Shown piece by piece: positions 20,950-31,560 of a DNA stretch of 64,000 nucleotides. The translations under genes and the position numbers were made by a program. The stretch comes from Eurosta solidaginis. Taxonomy: Eukaryota > Arthropoda > Insecta > Diptera > Tephritidae. Location: positions 144,606,941 through 144,670,940 of the forward strand of contig NC_090320.1 of the NCBI RefSeq assembly GCF_040869045.1. The letters are read 5' to 3'. Each line of letters starts with the position of its first letter. Within the stretch, counting starts at the first letter, position 1. The notes beneath the pieces are model-generated. The model worked only from the letters and a program-made list of their open reading frames with translations, searched no databases and had not been told where the DNA came from.

Positions 20950-21144
20950 ATGGGCAAATGGGAAGATATCGTTAAACTACTCATAGAAGAAAAAACGATA
21001 TGAGAAAAACCTTACAAATGTATTATTAAAAATACCGAAGTAAAGGCAGAAACAGTAGTAAAGCATATTAAAATAATAGTTGAAGCATTTAACAGAATAG
21101 GAAACACAATCCAACAGTTAAACGGTAAACTAGACGGCAATTGA
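20950..21144 (+). pseudogene. Small upstream ORF of the Ty3/gypsy element, 64 codons with one stop
   Basis: ATG 20950 to TGA 21142-21144, with an in-frame TGA at codon 18. Apart from that stop the frame reads like a real small helical protein (for example VVKHIKIIVEAFNRIGNTIQQL, shown here in pieces: VVKHIKIIVEAF and GNTIQQLNGKLDGN). It lies upstream of the gag frame in the same orientation. The right-arm copy (37784-37978) keeps the same stop, so the lesion is older than the duplication. No family recognised. Confidence 0.45.
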
Positions 21145-21154
21145 AAAGACCAAG

Positions 21155-21372
21155 TGTAGGGTTATATTTATATTCAACTTTAAACGTACCTACTTTAAAT
21201 AAATTGAATTTTTTTGTTCTTGTTAATGGAGTATTGTAGGGTTATATTTATATTCAACTTTAAATGTACCTATTTTAAATAAATTGAATTTTTTTGTGGG
21301 AGTATTGTAGGGTTATATTTATATTCAACTTTAAATGTACCTACTTTAAATAAATTAAATTTTTTTGTTCTT
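21155..21372 (+). repeat. Three-copy tandem repeat (about 70-80 bp units) before gag
   Basis: Units begin TGTAGGGTTATATTTATATT at 21155, 21235 and 21306. Each contains TTCAACTTTAAA[C/T]GTACCTA and ends in AATTTTTTTG. Unit lengths are 80, 71 and about 67 bp. The same array is in the right arm (37553-37774). The repeated TTATATTTATATT could act as promoter or leader sequence, but that is speculation. Confidence 0.85.
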
Positions 21373-21577
21373 GTTAATTTTTATTTTTCAATTGTAAAAT
21401 ATTTTCTTTCAAAAATTTTCATTCGGTTGATATATTTAAAAACGTTTTGTAACATACTTTTAGGAGCGGTTAAATAAAAATATTTTATAAAAATAAATAG
21501 TGCTTATTATTAAATAGTGATTTATATATTAAATACCACACCAAGCATATCAAATTTTTGCCAGCACTAGAGACAGA

Positions 21578-22587
21578 TTGGTGTCCTCACTTGCAAGATA
21601 TGATATAGAATTCATAGTACCAACGAGTTTCAAGAAGGAAATAGACTTTAGCACATTCCTGCTGGAGGCAGCCTCCGATTTAGAAGAGGAACCAGAAGTA
21701 GAGCAAAAAGAAGAAGAAAAACTGGAACAAAAGGAAATTTTAACAGAGACACCAAACTACCAAACAAGAAAAGACAAAATGGTACAAACCACAGTAGAAT
21801 TCTTAAAAACGGCTTCGTCAATTCTATTTGAGTTTGATGGAAAACATGAGAATTTACATAGCTTCTTAGGCGCACGAGATATCCTAGAACAAATTAAGAA
21901 TACTCACGAGACCATAGCAGTCTCCATGATAAAATCTAAGCTCAAGGGAACAGCTAGAAACTTTTTGAGCACTGAAAATTCAATACAGCAATAAGGCAAA
22001 AGTTGAGTTCAGCAATTAAAGGTGAATCTGTAGAAGTTTTGACGGCAAAACTCCTAAACGTCCAACAGCGCAGTAAAACAGCTAACCAGTACACTGCTGA
22101 AATCGAAAAATTAACAAAATCGGTGAAAGGTGCTTATATATCTGACGGTCCTGCACCTGATGTGGCAACCAAATATGCCACACAATCAGCTGTAAAGGCC
22201 ATGTGTAAAAACTCGGCTAACGAAAGAGTTAAACTGATAATGCAAGCAGGAACGTTCACATCTATGAACGAGGCTATTTCAAAATTCACGAATAGCTGTA
22301 CTGAAGTCACGGGTAAACCAAATACAGTGTTACGCCTGACGCGCTCACAAGGTAATTACCGAGGTTACTTCCGAAGAAGCTGCCAAAATAATAATTATCG
22401 AGGTAACCAAAACTGAAGATATTACGGTAATACTAACAGATATAATAATAACAATAGTAATAGACAACATAATAATTTCCCAACGCGCAGTTTTGGAGGT
22501 CAGTCAAGATCATTCAATCAGAGTAACACGAGCAATCTCCGTAGTATAAACCAACAGGAAAACCAGCAAACTCCACCCCAACAGTAA
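21578..22587 (+). pseudogene. Ty3/gypsy gag-like protein (mdg1/412-type)
   Basis: Frame 21578-21994 has an acidic Glu/Lys-rich stretch followed by VEFLKTASSILFEFDGKHENLHSF in pieces consistent with a capsid N-domain. After a frameshift at about 21995, frame 22003-22416 continues with SSAIKGESVEVLTAKLL and ISKFTNSCTEVTG, then an Arg/Asn-rich tail (RGYFRRSCQNNNYRGNQ). No CCHC knuckle is present; Asn/Arg-rich tails occur in mdg1/412-type gags. A TGA at 22414-22416 is private to this arm (the right arm reads CGA), so the tail to 22587 is open only on the right. Confidence 0.7.
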
Positions 22588-22639
22588 ATTCTAACGGTAA
22601 AAAAATATGCACATTCAACTTGCATCTAAACAGCTACAT

Positions 22640-22890
22640 ATCTTCCAATACTACCCTAAATAACTGAACTTCAACGTTCCTGATAGATACAGGAGCGGAT
22701 ATCTCAATAATAAAGAAGGGTCAAATTAACAGTAATGTTACAATAAATAACTCACAGATTAGAAGGTATTGGCCGAGGCATAACAAGCACACTTGGAACA
22801 GTAAAAGCAGATCTAACAGATGATAGTCTTTTAATAGGACACAAATTTCACATAGTAGAAGACAATTTCCCAATCCCATGTGAGGGAATT
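22640..22890 (+). pseudogene. Ty3/gypsy aspartic protease region
   Basis: FLIDTGADISII at about 22677-22712 is the aspartic protease active site (DTG). Downstream, EGILGFDFIKKYNCIL (into 22905) is the second conserved block of retroviral-type proteases. An extra base near 22765 shifts the frame between them. The protease would process the gag-pol polyprotein. Confidence 0.75.
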
Positions 22891-24503
22891 TTGGGATTCG
22901 ACTTCATTAAAAAATATAATTGCATTTTAGATTATAATAAAAATGGAGACAGCCTAATACTACGACCATACGATTACCCAGAAGATATAGTTATACAAAT
23001 GACAAATAAACCAACAATCAATAGCATTACAATACCCGCAAGAGCCGATGTAATTAGAGAGGTTCACATCAATAGTCACAATAAGGAACTATTAGTACCT
23101 CGTCAAGAATTGACTGAAAGCATTTTTGTAGCCAACACGATAGTAAACTCAAATCAAGCTTTAATAAGAATAATAAATACAACAGATAAACATGCAATCA
23201 TTCAAGATTATGACATCAAAACAGAAAGTTTAGAGGATTATGTAATAATTGCAAATACACCTCACTGTAAAGCTAATAATAAAGAAAAGTTAGAAAGACA
23301 GAATAAAAATTTTCCGCCATTCGCTAGTAAATCACTCAACACATTATGCTCAGAATTCGTTGATATATTCTCATTAGGAACAGAGCCAATCAAGACCAAC
23401 AACTTTTACAAACAAAAGTTGCATCTGAAAGATAACACTCCTGTGTATATTAAAAATTATAGACTACCCCAAGCACATAAGATTGAAATAAATAAAAAGT
23501 AAATAAACTAATTCAAGATGATATTGTTGAACCATCAACCTCAGAGTACAACAGCCCTGTTTTATTGGTAGCTAAAAAATCCCTTCCGGGTAAAGAAGAA
23601 AAAAGTTGGAGATTAGTTGTTGATTTCAGACAAATAAATAAAAAATTAACAGCTGATAAATTCCCTTTGCCTCGAATAGATGATATTCTAGATCAATTAG
23701 GAAGAGCGAAATATTTCTCATGCCTAGATGTAATGTCAGGATTTCACCAAATAGAACTCAGCCCAGAGTCAAGGGATGTCGCATCCTTTACTGCAGATAA
23801 CGGTACTTATCGTTTCAAAAGATTACCTTATGGCCTCAAAGTAGCTCCAAACTCATTCCAGAGGATGATGAAATTGGCATTCGCAGGTCTAAAACCATCA
23901 CAAGCATTCTTATACATGGACGATTTAGTCGTATTAGGATGCTCCGAAAAACATATGATTAAAAATTTACGGGATGTATTCTTCACATGCAGAAAATATA
24001 ATTTAAAATTACATCCGGACAAATGTCTATTTTTCAGTCAAGAAGTTACTTATCTTGGACATCAATGCACAAGTACTGGAATTTTACCAGACCCAAATAT
24101 ATTTAAAATTGTTCAAAATTACCCAACTCCCAAAAATGCCGATGAAGCAAAAAGATTTGTCGCATTTTGTAATTATTATAGAAGATTCATACCAAATTTC
24201 GCGGAATACGTCAGGATTATAGAAAGACTTAGTAAGAAAAATGTAATTTTCAATTGGACAGACGACTGCGAGAAATATTTTAACTACCTAAAAAATTCAT
24301 CAATTAGTCCAAATATCCTACAATATCCCAATTTTGATAGAGAGTTCTTTATTACAACCGACGCAAGTGGTTTTGCCTGCGGTGCTGTGCTAAGCCAAGA
24401 ATATGAAGGAAAACAATTACCCATTGCCTACGCTTCAAGATCATTTACAAAAGGCGAAATAAATAAAAGGCGAAATAAACGAAATATCTCCCCTCCCTCG
24501 TAA
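22891..24503 (+). pseudogene. Ty3/gypsy pol: RT and start of RNase H, 3'-truncated
   Basis: 22891-23502 is the protease-RT linker. After a stop/frameshift at 23500, RT runs with SWRLVVDFRQINKK, FPLPRIDDIL, CLDVMSGFHQIEL (motif A), FKRLPYGLKVAPNSFQ, AFLYMDDLVVLG (YMDD near 23911), YLGHQC and RFVAFCNYYRRFIPNF. RNase H begins with FFITTDASGFACGAVLSQ (24340s) and stops after KGEINK. A 14-bp tandem duplication (AAAGGCGAAATAAA) marks the end at 24450-24475. Integrase, env and 3' LTR are missing. Closest by memory to the mdg1/412 group of Ty3/gypsy. Confidence 0.85.
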
Positions 24504-26934
24504 CATAATTTTCTTTAGTTATTTTCTTCGTTTACTACCACCCACATATGCTTGTGATCACTAATACACACAGGCATGTGTGAGTGGTAGTACGCATGTA
24601 TATTAGATTTTTACCGCTGTGAGCCCGCGGTATAGCAACTTTGTTGCCGGGAAACCCAACGAAGGAGCTGTATCGTGGGTTCATCTGCTCATGTCGCAAA
24701 GAGGCTCGTCCTCTTTGAATCCAGCAGCCAGCGAAGGTACACGTTATTCCACGTTCACGTAAGTGTAAATTTTCAAAATTATTATTATATACCATTTTCC
24801 ACAACATTCGTTAATCAATTTCTTAACACTTGTTGTATTTCTATACGGTTAATAAAACAAACCATTTGTAATTCTTTTTATTAACACGAAACTTTTTGGT
24901 GTTTTTATTTTCTCCCCTTTTGCCTAAACGTATATCCTTTTGCAATCACGTGGGTGCGGGCCGTTGCCACCACGCTTTTGTACATGGTCCTTACCACGCC
25001 GGTAAAGAGAACCAGTGATATAATTACAGTCCACTTGTTGCGGTCACCCGGTGGAGTTAAGCCAAGGAACGATCTGGCAACCTTTCCACTCGCGGGCCGT
25101 GTCAAGAATGACAGCTGTCAGGCGGCAACCACAGCCAACTCTTGATCATTGCTGTTTCCGCCTTTTTCGTCGTGGAATTCTGGCAGGCGGACATTGTAAA
25201 CGCAGCGTAAAACTAAAATGGCGTTCGGGAATCCAGCGGCATCCCATAAAGGACGCGGCAAACCTCAGGTACACCAGCGGCTCCCGGGAACAGGAAGCGG
25301 AGAGCCAGGAATCCGTGCGATTATTTCGGGTCGCAAGCGAACGGAAAACAATTTATAGCGTGGTAAGTAGGTACCCTGTAAGCAAGGAAAAATTAAGGTA
25401 ACAAAAGTATCATTACTAGGAAGTGTCGGGCGACGTCTTCGGCGGATAGCAGACGCCACACCGACGATTTTAGCGGTTGGCAACGGGGGGTAAGCGATCG
25501 AGCTGGTACACCCACACCTTACAAGAGCGCAGGCAGCAGAACCGCCTGCACAAAGAAGGCCTCCATACAAAGATAACCATACCCGTGGCGTGGCTCCACA
25601 GCCCACTACATGACGACGGTACTATCGCCATTGTACACCGTGTTGCTGCGACTGCAACCACCAAAGGCGAAGGCACACAATACATGCCCCGTTACCGCCA
25701 CGACTTCCACTACCACCTGTATGTATAAAACCCCATCACCGCCACGACCAAGAACGCCAAACACATCAGGGCCACAGTGGATGTACCACCCGCACCTATC
25801 GGAGCCAGCGCAGCGGACTCGGCATACACAAGGAGTCAGGTTTTGTAGGTTAAGCGGAGAGGGGTAGTGAATATAGTGTATGTTGCAAGGGGAGCAAGTT
25901 TGAAGCGGGGTATATATGTATGCGGGTTGTGCACCCGAATAAGCAGGGTAGCGGTAAGCAGGGGCGGGGAAGTTGAGTGGGTACCCGTGCCTACATATGC
26001 ATAAGTTCAATTACACGCAAAACATTGATTATACAGTAAGTTTAAACTTATTGTGAGAGGACGTGCATGTCCACACGTACATAAGTCCGGTTGCATACAA
26101 AGAACTTTGATTCTACATTAAATTTGAGATTGTTGAGGCGTGAGCCTCAGGTCAGTCGTGTCGGCACCTGACTCCCAATAGGGGTAGTAGGCAAAGAAAG
26201 AAGCAAGGTTTCACCATTGACGTAATAAAGCCAAACCCCATTCATCTGTAAATCGAGACGTCTTGTAGGCCAGGGAAATGGGGGGAACATAAGCTGTAAT
26301 TTAAGCCTGTCTTGGGCGGTTGCGACCCAACAAGGAGTAGGGATCAGACGGGACCTCAACCTAGAGGTCATGTCAGATTTGCCCTCATACCATTTTTGAC
26401 CAAACAAATTGTCGTTTTTTTTTTTTTTTAATAAAGCCATACTTGTGTGGATCTGAGTGGATGCATGTGCGTGTACGTGGGGAATAAGGCCACGTAACTA
26501 GCGGAGGGAGCATAAAAACAGCTGGTGAAACTTATTGAGAGGGGCTGTGGAAGTGTGCACACCCATGCACACACGAAGTCCTTAGTGATACACTAGTCAC
26601 ACACGTATATAAATGAACATACATATGCTCATTGCCTAGGTTAAGCGAACGTAAGAATAGATAGGTTGTTTGAACCCGGAGTTCACTGTTAGATGTAAGC
26701 GGGACAAGGGCAGACAGCGTCGGTAAGTGAATTTTTGAATTGAAATGTTTATGTCTGACCCAGATGCCCAGTACGTTAAAAGTCGCACGAACGCGACATT
26801 TCTTTTTCCTAATCATTTTTGATATCGGCGCTCCGCTGCATCGGAGCTAAGGGCAGGCGCACCTAAACAACAAATCTCATGTAAATCATCTACATTAATA
26901 CTTATCGTAAGAATGAGGAAATAAAACCATAATG
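24504..26934. other. Unidentified GC-richer block between gypsy and PLE
   Basis: About 2.4 kb, mirrored at 32011-34446. ORFs up to 134 codons exist on both strands but are low-complexity or Cys/Pro-rich, without motifs, so I call none. Structural features: two diverged tandem units around 25985-26130 (both with ACATAAGT-type and GATT[A/C]TAC text), a poly-T of about 17 at 26416-26432 followed by AATAAAGCC, and CA-rich ends. It may be LTR or leader sequence of an unknown retroelement. Confidence 0.4.
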
Positions 26935-27066
26935 CATTGTTTTTGTTGTTTACGGCCTTTGAATTATAACTTTTTAAATATAAACGAGCTCTAGGCCAAA
27001 TATTTGTATATTCTTAATAAAACACAATACGTGAATTTTTGATATACAATTATATTATTTAATTTG

Positions 27067-27102
27067 TCGATATTTCGACTTCAGTCTGAAGTCATCATCA
27101 GG
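27067..27102 (-). ncRNA. PLE hairpin, hammerhead-like core, left copy
   Basis: On the minus strand: CCTGATGA, T, stem GACTTCA/TGAAGTC with a GAC loop, then GAAATATCGA. Hammerhead ribozymes are known in PLE terminal repeats. The core CUGAUGA and GAAA are present, but one extra base precedes stem II, and I could not define a cleavage site. Confidence 0.5.
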
Positions 27103-27388
27103 ACTAGGTACGAAAAGAACAAACATACATATTAAAATTATAAAAATACACATTTGCACAAGTACAGAACTTACATTTTTGAATGCAATATGTCGACTAG
27201 TGTAACAAAAATATAAGTTTACGAACAGTGCAAAGCAAATAACAATAAAATATAAATAACACACAGCCGTTATCATAAACAAAAAATGAACATAAGCAGA
27301 AAGTTATCTAAATGAGTAGTGAGCGCCGCTCAAGTGATATCAACTGCAGCCTGCAGGTGAACTCTTTGGTAAACAGTGGGAGATGCTC

Positions 27389-27796
27389 TTATCTATTATT
27401 GTTGTTGTTGTTGATCAGCTGCCTAAAGGCAGAGGCAATACCAATTGTATCAGATTTGAAGTTCATCCGTTTGTCGCTGGGTGTATTTATTATGTGCAGC
27501 ATCTCTAATATGTAGCGTTTGTTGTAATTCCTCTCTTGCTGTAGAATTTCTACATTTTCTAAATTGGGAGAGTGTCCAGTTTCTCTGCAATGCTGTGTTA
27601 GCGCCGTTTTGCCATCATTAGGGTTGTTGCGATTTTTAATATTCGTTTTATGCCCGGAAATCCTCGTTTTTAGTTTCGATTTAGTAGTCCCCACATATAC
27701 TTTGTCGCATACGTGGGACCCGTCACCATTACATAGAATTTTATATATCAAGTCCGATTTCTCATATTTATCTATTCTACTCTTGGTATTACTCAA
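27389..27796 (-). pseudogene. PLE GIY-YIG endonuclease domain
   Basis: The frame contains KVYVGTTKSKLKTRISGHK (GIY-YIG-type Tyr, Arg and His positions), TALTQHCRETGH and EMLHIINTPSDKRMNFKSD (Glu and Asn positions), ending in an Asn-rich tail. In PLEs this domain is fused C-terminal to the RT and cuts target DNA. Here it is separated from the RT frame by a single in-frame TGA near 27804-27806. The right-arm junction copy has CGA at the equivalent place, so the stop is probably a C-to-T change in the left copy. Confidence 0.88.
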
Positions 27797-27802
27797 AATT
27801 TG

Positions 27803-28597
27803 TCACAACGTATTATTGTAGGTAAAGGCTAAATTATATTTCTCTTTGTCATAAATATTTGAATATTTTATTCTGTTAGACAGGCCTGACACATATGTAG
27901 TCGATTTATATATTTTATTATTTTCGGCATTTTTCCTCGCAGTGGGTTTCTTATAATAATCTCTTATAAAGTTTTTTATTATGCGTGTAGGAAATTCATT
28001 ATTTTCTAGAACATTTATTATTATTTTAATGTTTTCTTTATGATAAACTTCATCGCTGATCGAGAGAACTCCGTTGATAAAATTTCTGGCCGTATTGACT
28101 ATTGTAGATTTGTCATGTTTAGAATTAAAGTTAATTAATCTACCTGACGCGGTAGGTTTTTTATACCAATCAAAACATAATTGGTTATTCTTTTTTATAA
28201 TAAGAGTATCGAGAAACGGTAGTTTTCCGTCCTTCTCCACCTCAATTGTAAATTTAATACTCCTGTTGTATCCATTTAGAATATTTAGCAATTCTTCCAC
28301 CGTATCAGTTTTCACAATTGCGAAAAGGTCATCGACGTATTTGGTAAGCAAACGTGGCTTATAAGGGGAGTCATCTTCAAATTTCTCCAGTAATTCTTCC
28401 ATTACAATGTCTGCTATGACGGAGGATGCTGGGGAACCCATGGGCATACCACAGCGTTGCTCATAAATTTTATTGTTTAATTTAAAATATCTATAATCTC
28501 TAATGCAGAAACGAACAACTTCTAGAAAAAGTTCTTTTGTGAGTGTGGTGTGGCTCTTTATCTGGTTCCACTTAGATGCTATAATTTCTAATACTAT
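27803..28597 (-). pseudogene. PLE reverse transcriptase, palm and thumb
   Basis: The translation includes RCGMPMGSPASSVIADIVME, LLTKYVDDLFAIVK (catalytic YVDD, near 28330), LPFLDTLI, WYKKPTASGRLINFNSKHDK and the linker before GIY-YIG. This is standard PLE order. Its upstream neighbour, motif A (FDVISLFPSIP), is at the end of the 29118-30448 block. A 0.5 kb TIR element sits exactly between them. Confidence 0.88.
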
Positions 28598-29118
28598 GTT
28601 CAAACAGAAAAATAAATTGAGGCTATTTCGAATTAAATTGAGTGGTGTTCATACAACTCTATTTAGCTTACACAATAGTAATTTGATAGCTGGTTGGCTC
28701 ATCTCTACAGTAACAACATATCTTTGTTGAGACTGTCAAAATGTGCGTGTTGGTATTAGGTGAATAGAATGGAATGAAAACATAAAACTTTGAAATTTTT
28801 GTGTGTTGTAAGAAAATGTGTTCAGTGTTTTGTTTTCATTTTGATTTTGCCATCTTCTTTTGACAGTCCCTACTCCAGTGAAATGAAAGACATAAAATCA
28901 GCTGATGAAATGAGCCAACCATATAGTTCAGCCATGCGTAAGTGACGTTTAAATATACTCAATAAACACACTTTACAATGTTGCATTTGCAGGTTGAAAC
29001 AATTTATTACGCAATTTTTTTTAAATTGGCAATTTATTATTACAATTTATTATATGACAAATTGCGTAATAAATTGCCCAAAGAGCATAAATTGCCAATT
29101 TGGTGTGTGTTTGAACCT
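28596..29118. mobile_element. Small TIR element inside the PLE RT
   Basis: The ends are near-inverted: ATACTATGTTCAAAC (28591-28605) against the complement of GTTTGAACCTAGTAT (29109-29123), 14 of 15 matching. It splits the PLE RT between VDHAL and NIVLE. Inside the right end are further inverted motifs: CAATTTATTACGCAATTT (29000-29017) with its complement at 29059-29076, and AAATTGGCAATTT with AAATTGCCAATTT. It has no coding capacity. The exact target duplication is ambiguous because the TIR and host bases overlap. Confidence 0.65.
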
Positions 29119-30448
29119 AGTATAAGGCATGATCTACGGGAATGCTGGGAAAAAGTGAGATGACATCAAATGACACGAGACTCTCATCATCATATATGTA
29201 TGTATCTTTTATTTTGTTTTTAAATTCAATTGAGTCTTTTACGTTATATTTGGACGATTTGGTTATGTTCGTGAGAATATTAACCACATACTTGCATAAA
29301 TTGTACGAAGGGGAGTTGACAGACGAACAAATAGGTCTCAATGGGATATCTGCTTTATGAATTTTGGGCAGGCCATATAATCTAGGTGCATTGGACGTTT
29401 TGCTTATTAGTTTGTATTTCTCTTTTAAATCTATAACTTTGTTTTTAAACAATTTTTCTACAATCTCGTTATTTTTTTCTTGTAATTTATTAGTGGGATC
29501 TCGTTTCAATACCCGGTATGCCGAAATGTCATTTACCAAAAGTTGTAACTTCTTTTCATAGTCCGACTTATCCATTAACACGGTAACATTACCCTTATCT
29601 GCATTCAGAACCAATAAGTCTTTGTTGTTTTTTAGAAAAGTTTTGGCCGAGTGTAGGGTATCTAAAACAAATTTGTCGCGCGCGCTATTTTTGGGTTTCT
29701 TAAGGTGATCCCGTATTAGTGTTGTTAAATTATTCCTCTCAATCTCTTGCTGCTCTTTATCTTTGATAGTTTGAATGCAGTCTTCTCCGTCTGCTATCAC
29801 CTTGAATAAAGGGAACCCACTATTTGTTGTTGGCAAAGAGTATTTTGGACCTAAAGAGAGGAGCCACTGAATATCTGTAGGGATCTCGGTTTTCGTAGTA
29901 TTATGAAACCAATGGGGTATATTTTTAATGTTAAGAGATTGCCTATGTATGTTTTTGAGCTTCTCGAATTTTTGTGTGTGTGTTTTCCTAATTGTTGTTG
30001 TAAGGTTATTAATTAGGAGTTTCTCACTTTCAAAAAACGCGGTAGAATCTTCTGCATCAAGAGTTTGGTTTATTTTGTTAGTTAATGTGCTTACCTCTCT
30101 TTCATTTTGTTTCTTATGTTCATATTTAATTTTTATGATCAGGTTCAAGAGTCTACATTCCACCGTTTCTATAAATTTTGTGAGAGCCTTATTGATGTTG
30201 TTGGGCAAATGCTTGTTGTTGGTGTTGCAGTTTAGTACGTACAAAATATTTTTGGTGGCGTTGTTTATGAATTTGGGTGTTAAGCCAATTTTTCTGCAAC
30301 TTACCAGAAACTTAATCGACTGTGTCAACTTAGCCAGCTGTTTTGTGCTTTGTTGGTATCGAATTGTGTACTTCTTGATCTCTATACCATACTTGCTTTT
30401 CATATGTCTGTAGGTGTTTTTGTTGGCGCGGTGTGCTCTCCGTTCCAT
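29118..30448 (-). pseudogene. PLE reverse transcriptase, N-terminal part
   Basis: The frame starts at ATG 30448 (MERRAHRANKNTYRHM). It carries a long basic N-domain, then VLNADKGNVTVLMDK, YGLPKIHKADIPLRPICSS, SPSYNLCKYVVNIL and FDVISLFPSIPVDHAL (motif A). All are in the usual PLE order. It ends where the small TIR element begins. Apart from that insertion and one TGA downstream, this is the best preserved PLE gene in the window. No upstream promoter is identified; the repeat at 30449-31146 abuts its start. Confidence 0.88.
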
Positions 30449-31146
30449 AATTATTTTTGTTGTTTACGGCCTTTGAATTATAACTTTTTAAATATAAACG
30501 AGCTCTAGGCCAAATATTTGTATATTCTTAATAAAACACAATACGTGAATTTTTGATATACAATTATATTATTTAATTTGTCGATATTTCGACTTCAGTC
30601 TGAAGTCATCATCAGGACTAGGTCCGAAAAGAACAAACATACATATTAAAATCATAAAAATACACATTTGCACAAGTACAGAACTTACATTTTGGAATGC
30701 AATATGTCGACTAGTGTAACAAAAATATAAGTTTACGAACAGTGCAAAGCAAATAACAATAAAATGTAAATAACACACAGCCGTTATCATAAACAAAAAA
30801 TGAACATAAGCAGAAAGTTATCTAAATGAGTAGTGAGCGCCGCTCAAGTGATATCAACTGCAGCCTGCAGGTGAACTCTTTGGTAAACAGTGGGAGATGC
30901 TCTTATCTATTATAGTTGTTGTTGTTGATCAGCTGCCTAAAGGCAGAGGCAATACCAATTGTATCAGATTTGAAGTTCATCCGTTTGTCGCTGGGTGTAT
31001 TTATTATGTGCAGCATCTCTAATATGTAGAGTTTGTTGTAATTCCTCTCTTGCTGTAGAATTTCTACATTTTCTAAATTGGGAGAGTGTCCAGTTTCTCT
31101 GCAATGCTGTGTTAGCGCCGTTTTGCCATCATTAGGGTTGTTGCGA
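30449..31146 (-). repeat. Second PLE 3'-region copy (pLTR-like), direct orientation
   Basis: Direct repeat of about 26935-27632 with few substitutions, including the 75-codon frame (30569-30796) and the partial GIY-YIG C-terminus. It ends at GTTGCGA (31140-31146), where the inverted right-arm copy begins. It abuts the PLE ATG at 30448, the place of an upstream pLTR in a tandem PLE. Confidence 0.88.
30581..30616 (-). ncRNA. PLE hairpin, hammerhead-like core, spacer copy
   Basis: Same sequence as the hairpin at 27067-27102 on the minus strand (CCTGATGA...GAAATATCGA), within the second 3'-region copy. Two copies in the same orientation flank the PLE body, the layout in which a self-cleaving motif could release unit-length RNA. 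Confidence 0.5.
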
Positions 31147-31560
31147 CAAATTTTCAGTAATACCAAGAGTAGAATAGATAAATATGAGAAATCGGACTTG
31201 ATATATAAAATTCTATGTAATGGTGACGGGTCCCACGTATGCGACAAAGTATATGTGGGGACTACTAAATCGAAACTAAAAACGAGGATTTCCGGGCATA
31301 AAACGAATATTAAAAATCGCAACAACCCTAATGATGGCAAAACGGCGCTAACACAGCATTGCAGAGAAACTGGACACTCTCCCAATTTAGAAAATGTAGA
31401 AATTCTACAGCAAGAGAGGAATTACAACAAACGCTACATATTAGAGATGCTGCACATAATAAATACACCCAGCGACAAACGGATGAACTTCAAATCTGAT
31501 ACAATTGGTATTGCCTCTGCCTTTAGGCAGCTGATCAACAACAACAACAATAATAGATAA
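31147..31560 (+). pseudogene. PLE GIY-YIG domain, inverted right-arm copy
   Basis: Plus-strand copy of the GIY-YIG domain (VYVGTTKSKLKTRISGHK, TALTQHCRETGH, EMLHIINT), matching 27389-27802 in reverse. Translation tools give a longer 160-codon ORF from 31078, but its first 23 codons are antisense PLE sequence joined at the palindrome junction and are not part of the gene. The upstream RT half is absent. Confidence 0.85.

Larger units (their letters stand above)
1..27802. repeat. Left arm of giant inverted repeat
   Basis: Every segment of this arm has a reverse-complement partner in 31147-62864. Anchors: base 1 pairs with 62864, 562-759 with 62106-62303, 9607-10263 with 52561-53217, 16291-16797 with 42282-42788, 23565-24503 with 34447-35385, and 27802 with 31147. 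Long stretches translate to identical proteins in both arms. Exceptions are the left-only TIR element at 17554-17961, the unmatched block 19594-20779, and scattered substitutions and small indels. The arm touches the window edge, so its outer end is not visible. Confidence 0.97.
26935..30448 (-). mobile_element. Penelope-like element (PLE), central copy
   Basis: Read on the minus strand: RT N-terminal region (30448-29117), a small TIR insertion, RT palm (28597-27803), GIY-YIG endonuclease (27796-27389), and a 3' region with the CTGATGA...GAAA hairpin (27067-27102). The 3' part recurs directly at 30449-31146 and inverted at 31147-32010, the tandem/inverted terminal arrangement typical of PLEs. 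The centre of the giant inverted repeat lies within it. Confidence 0.88.
27803..31146. other. Spacer at the centre of the inverted repeat
   Basis: This 3344-bp segment has no inverted partner at the expected mirror position. It contains the RT part of a minus-strand Penelope-like element (27803-30448, split by a small TIR element) and then 30449-31146, a direct repeat of about 26935-27632, the PLE 3' region. The copy at 30449-31146 is also inverted relative to 31317-32010. A second, smaller hairpin is therefore nested at the spacer/right-arm border. Confidence 0.9.

Noticed and set aside
21155..21372. CRISPR-like repeat array
   Set aside because: Only three long units with no unique spacers, in a eukaryotic retroelement.
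24448..24480. 14-bp duplication as a target site duplication
   Set aside because: The two copies are directly adjacent with one base between them, so they flank no insertion; a local tandem duplication fits better.
25477..26010. ORFs of 83-134 codons in the unidentified block
   Set aside because: Overlapping frames on both strands, Cys/Pro/Thr-rich and low in complexity, no motif; insufficient support for a gene.
27055..27282. 75-codon hydrophobic ORF in the PLE 3' region (copies at 30569-30796 and 31667-31894)
   Set aside because: Although present in three copies, these are copies of one repeat; the ORF overlaps the structured hairpin and has no relation to known PLE proteins, so it is more likely chance.
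30903..31560. Two 160-codon ORFs across the palindrome junction
   Set aside because: Each joins antisense and sense GIY-YIG sequence at the inverted junction; they are products of the rearrangement, not genes.
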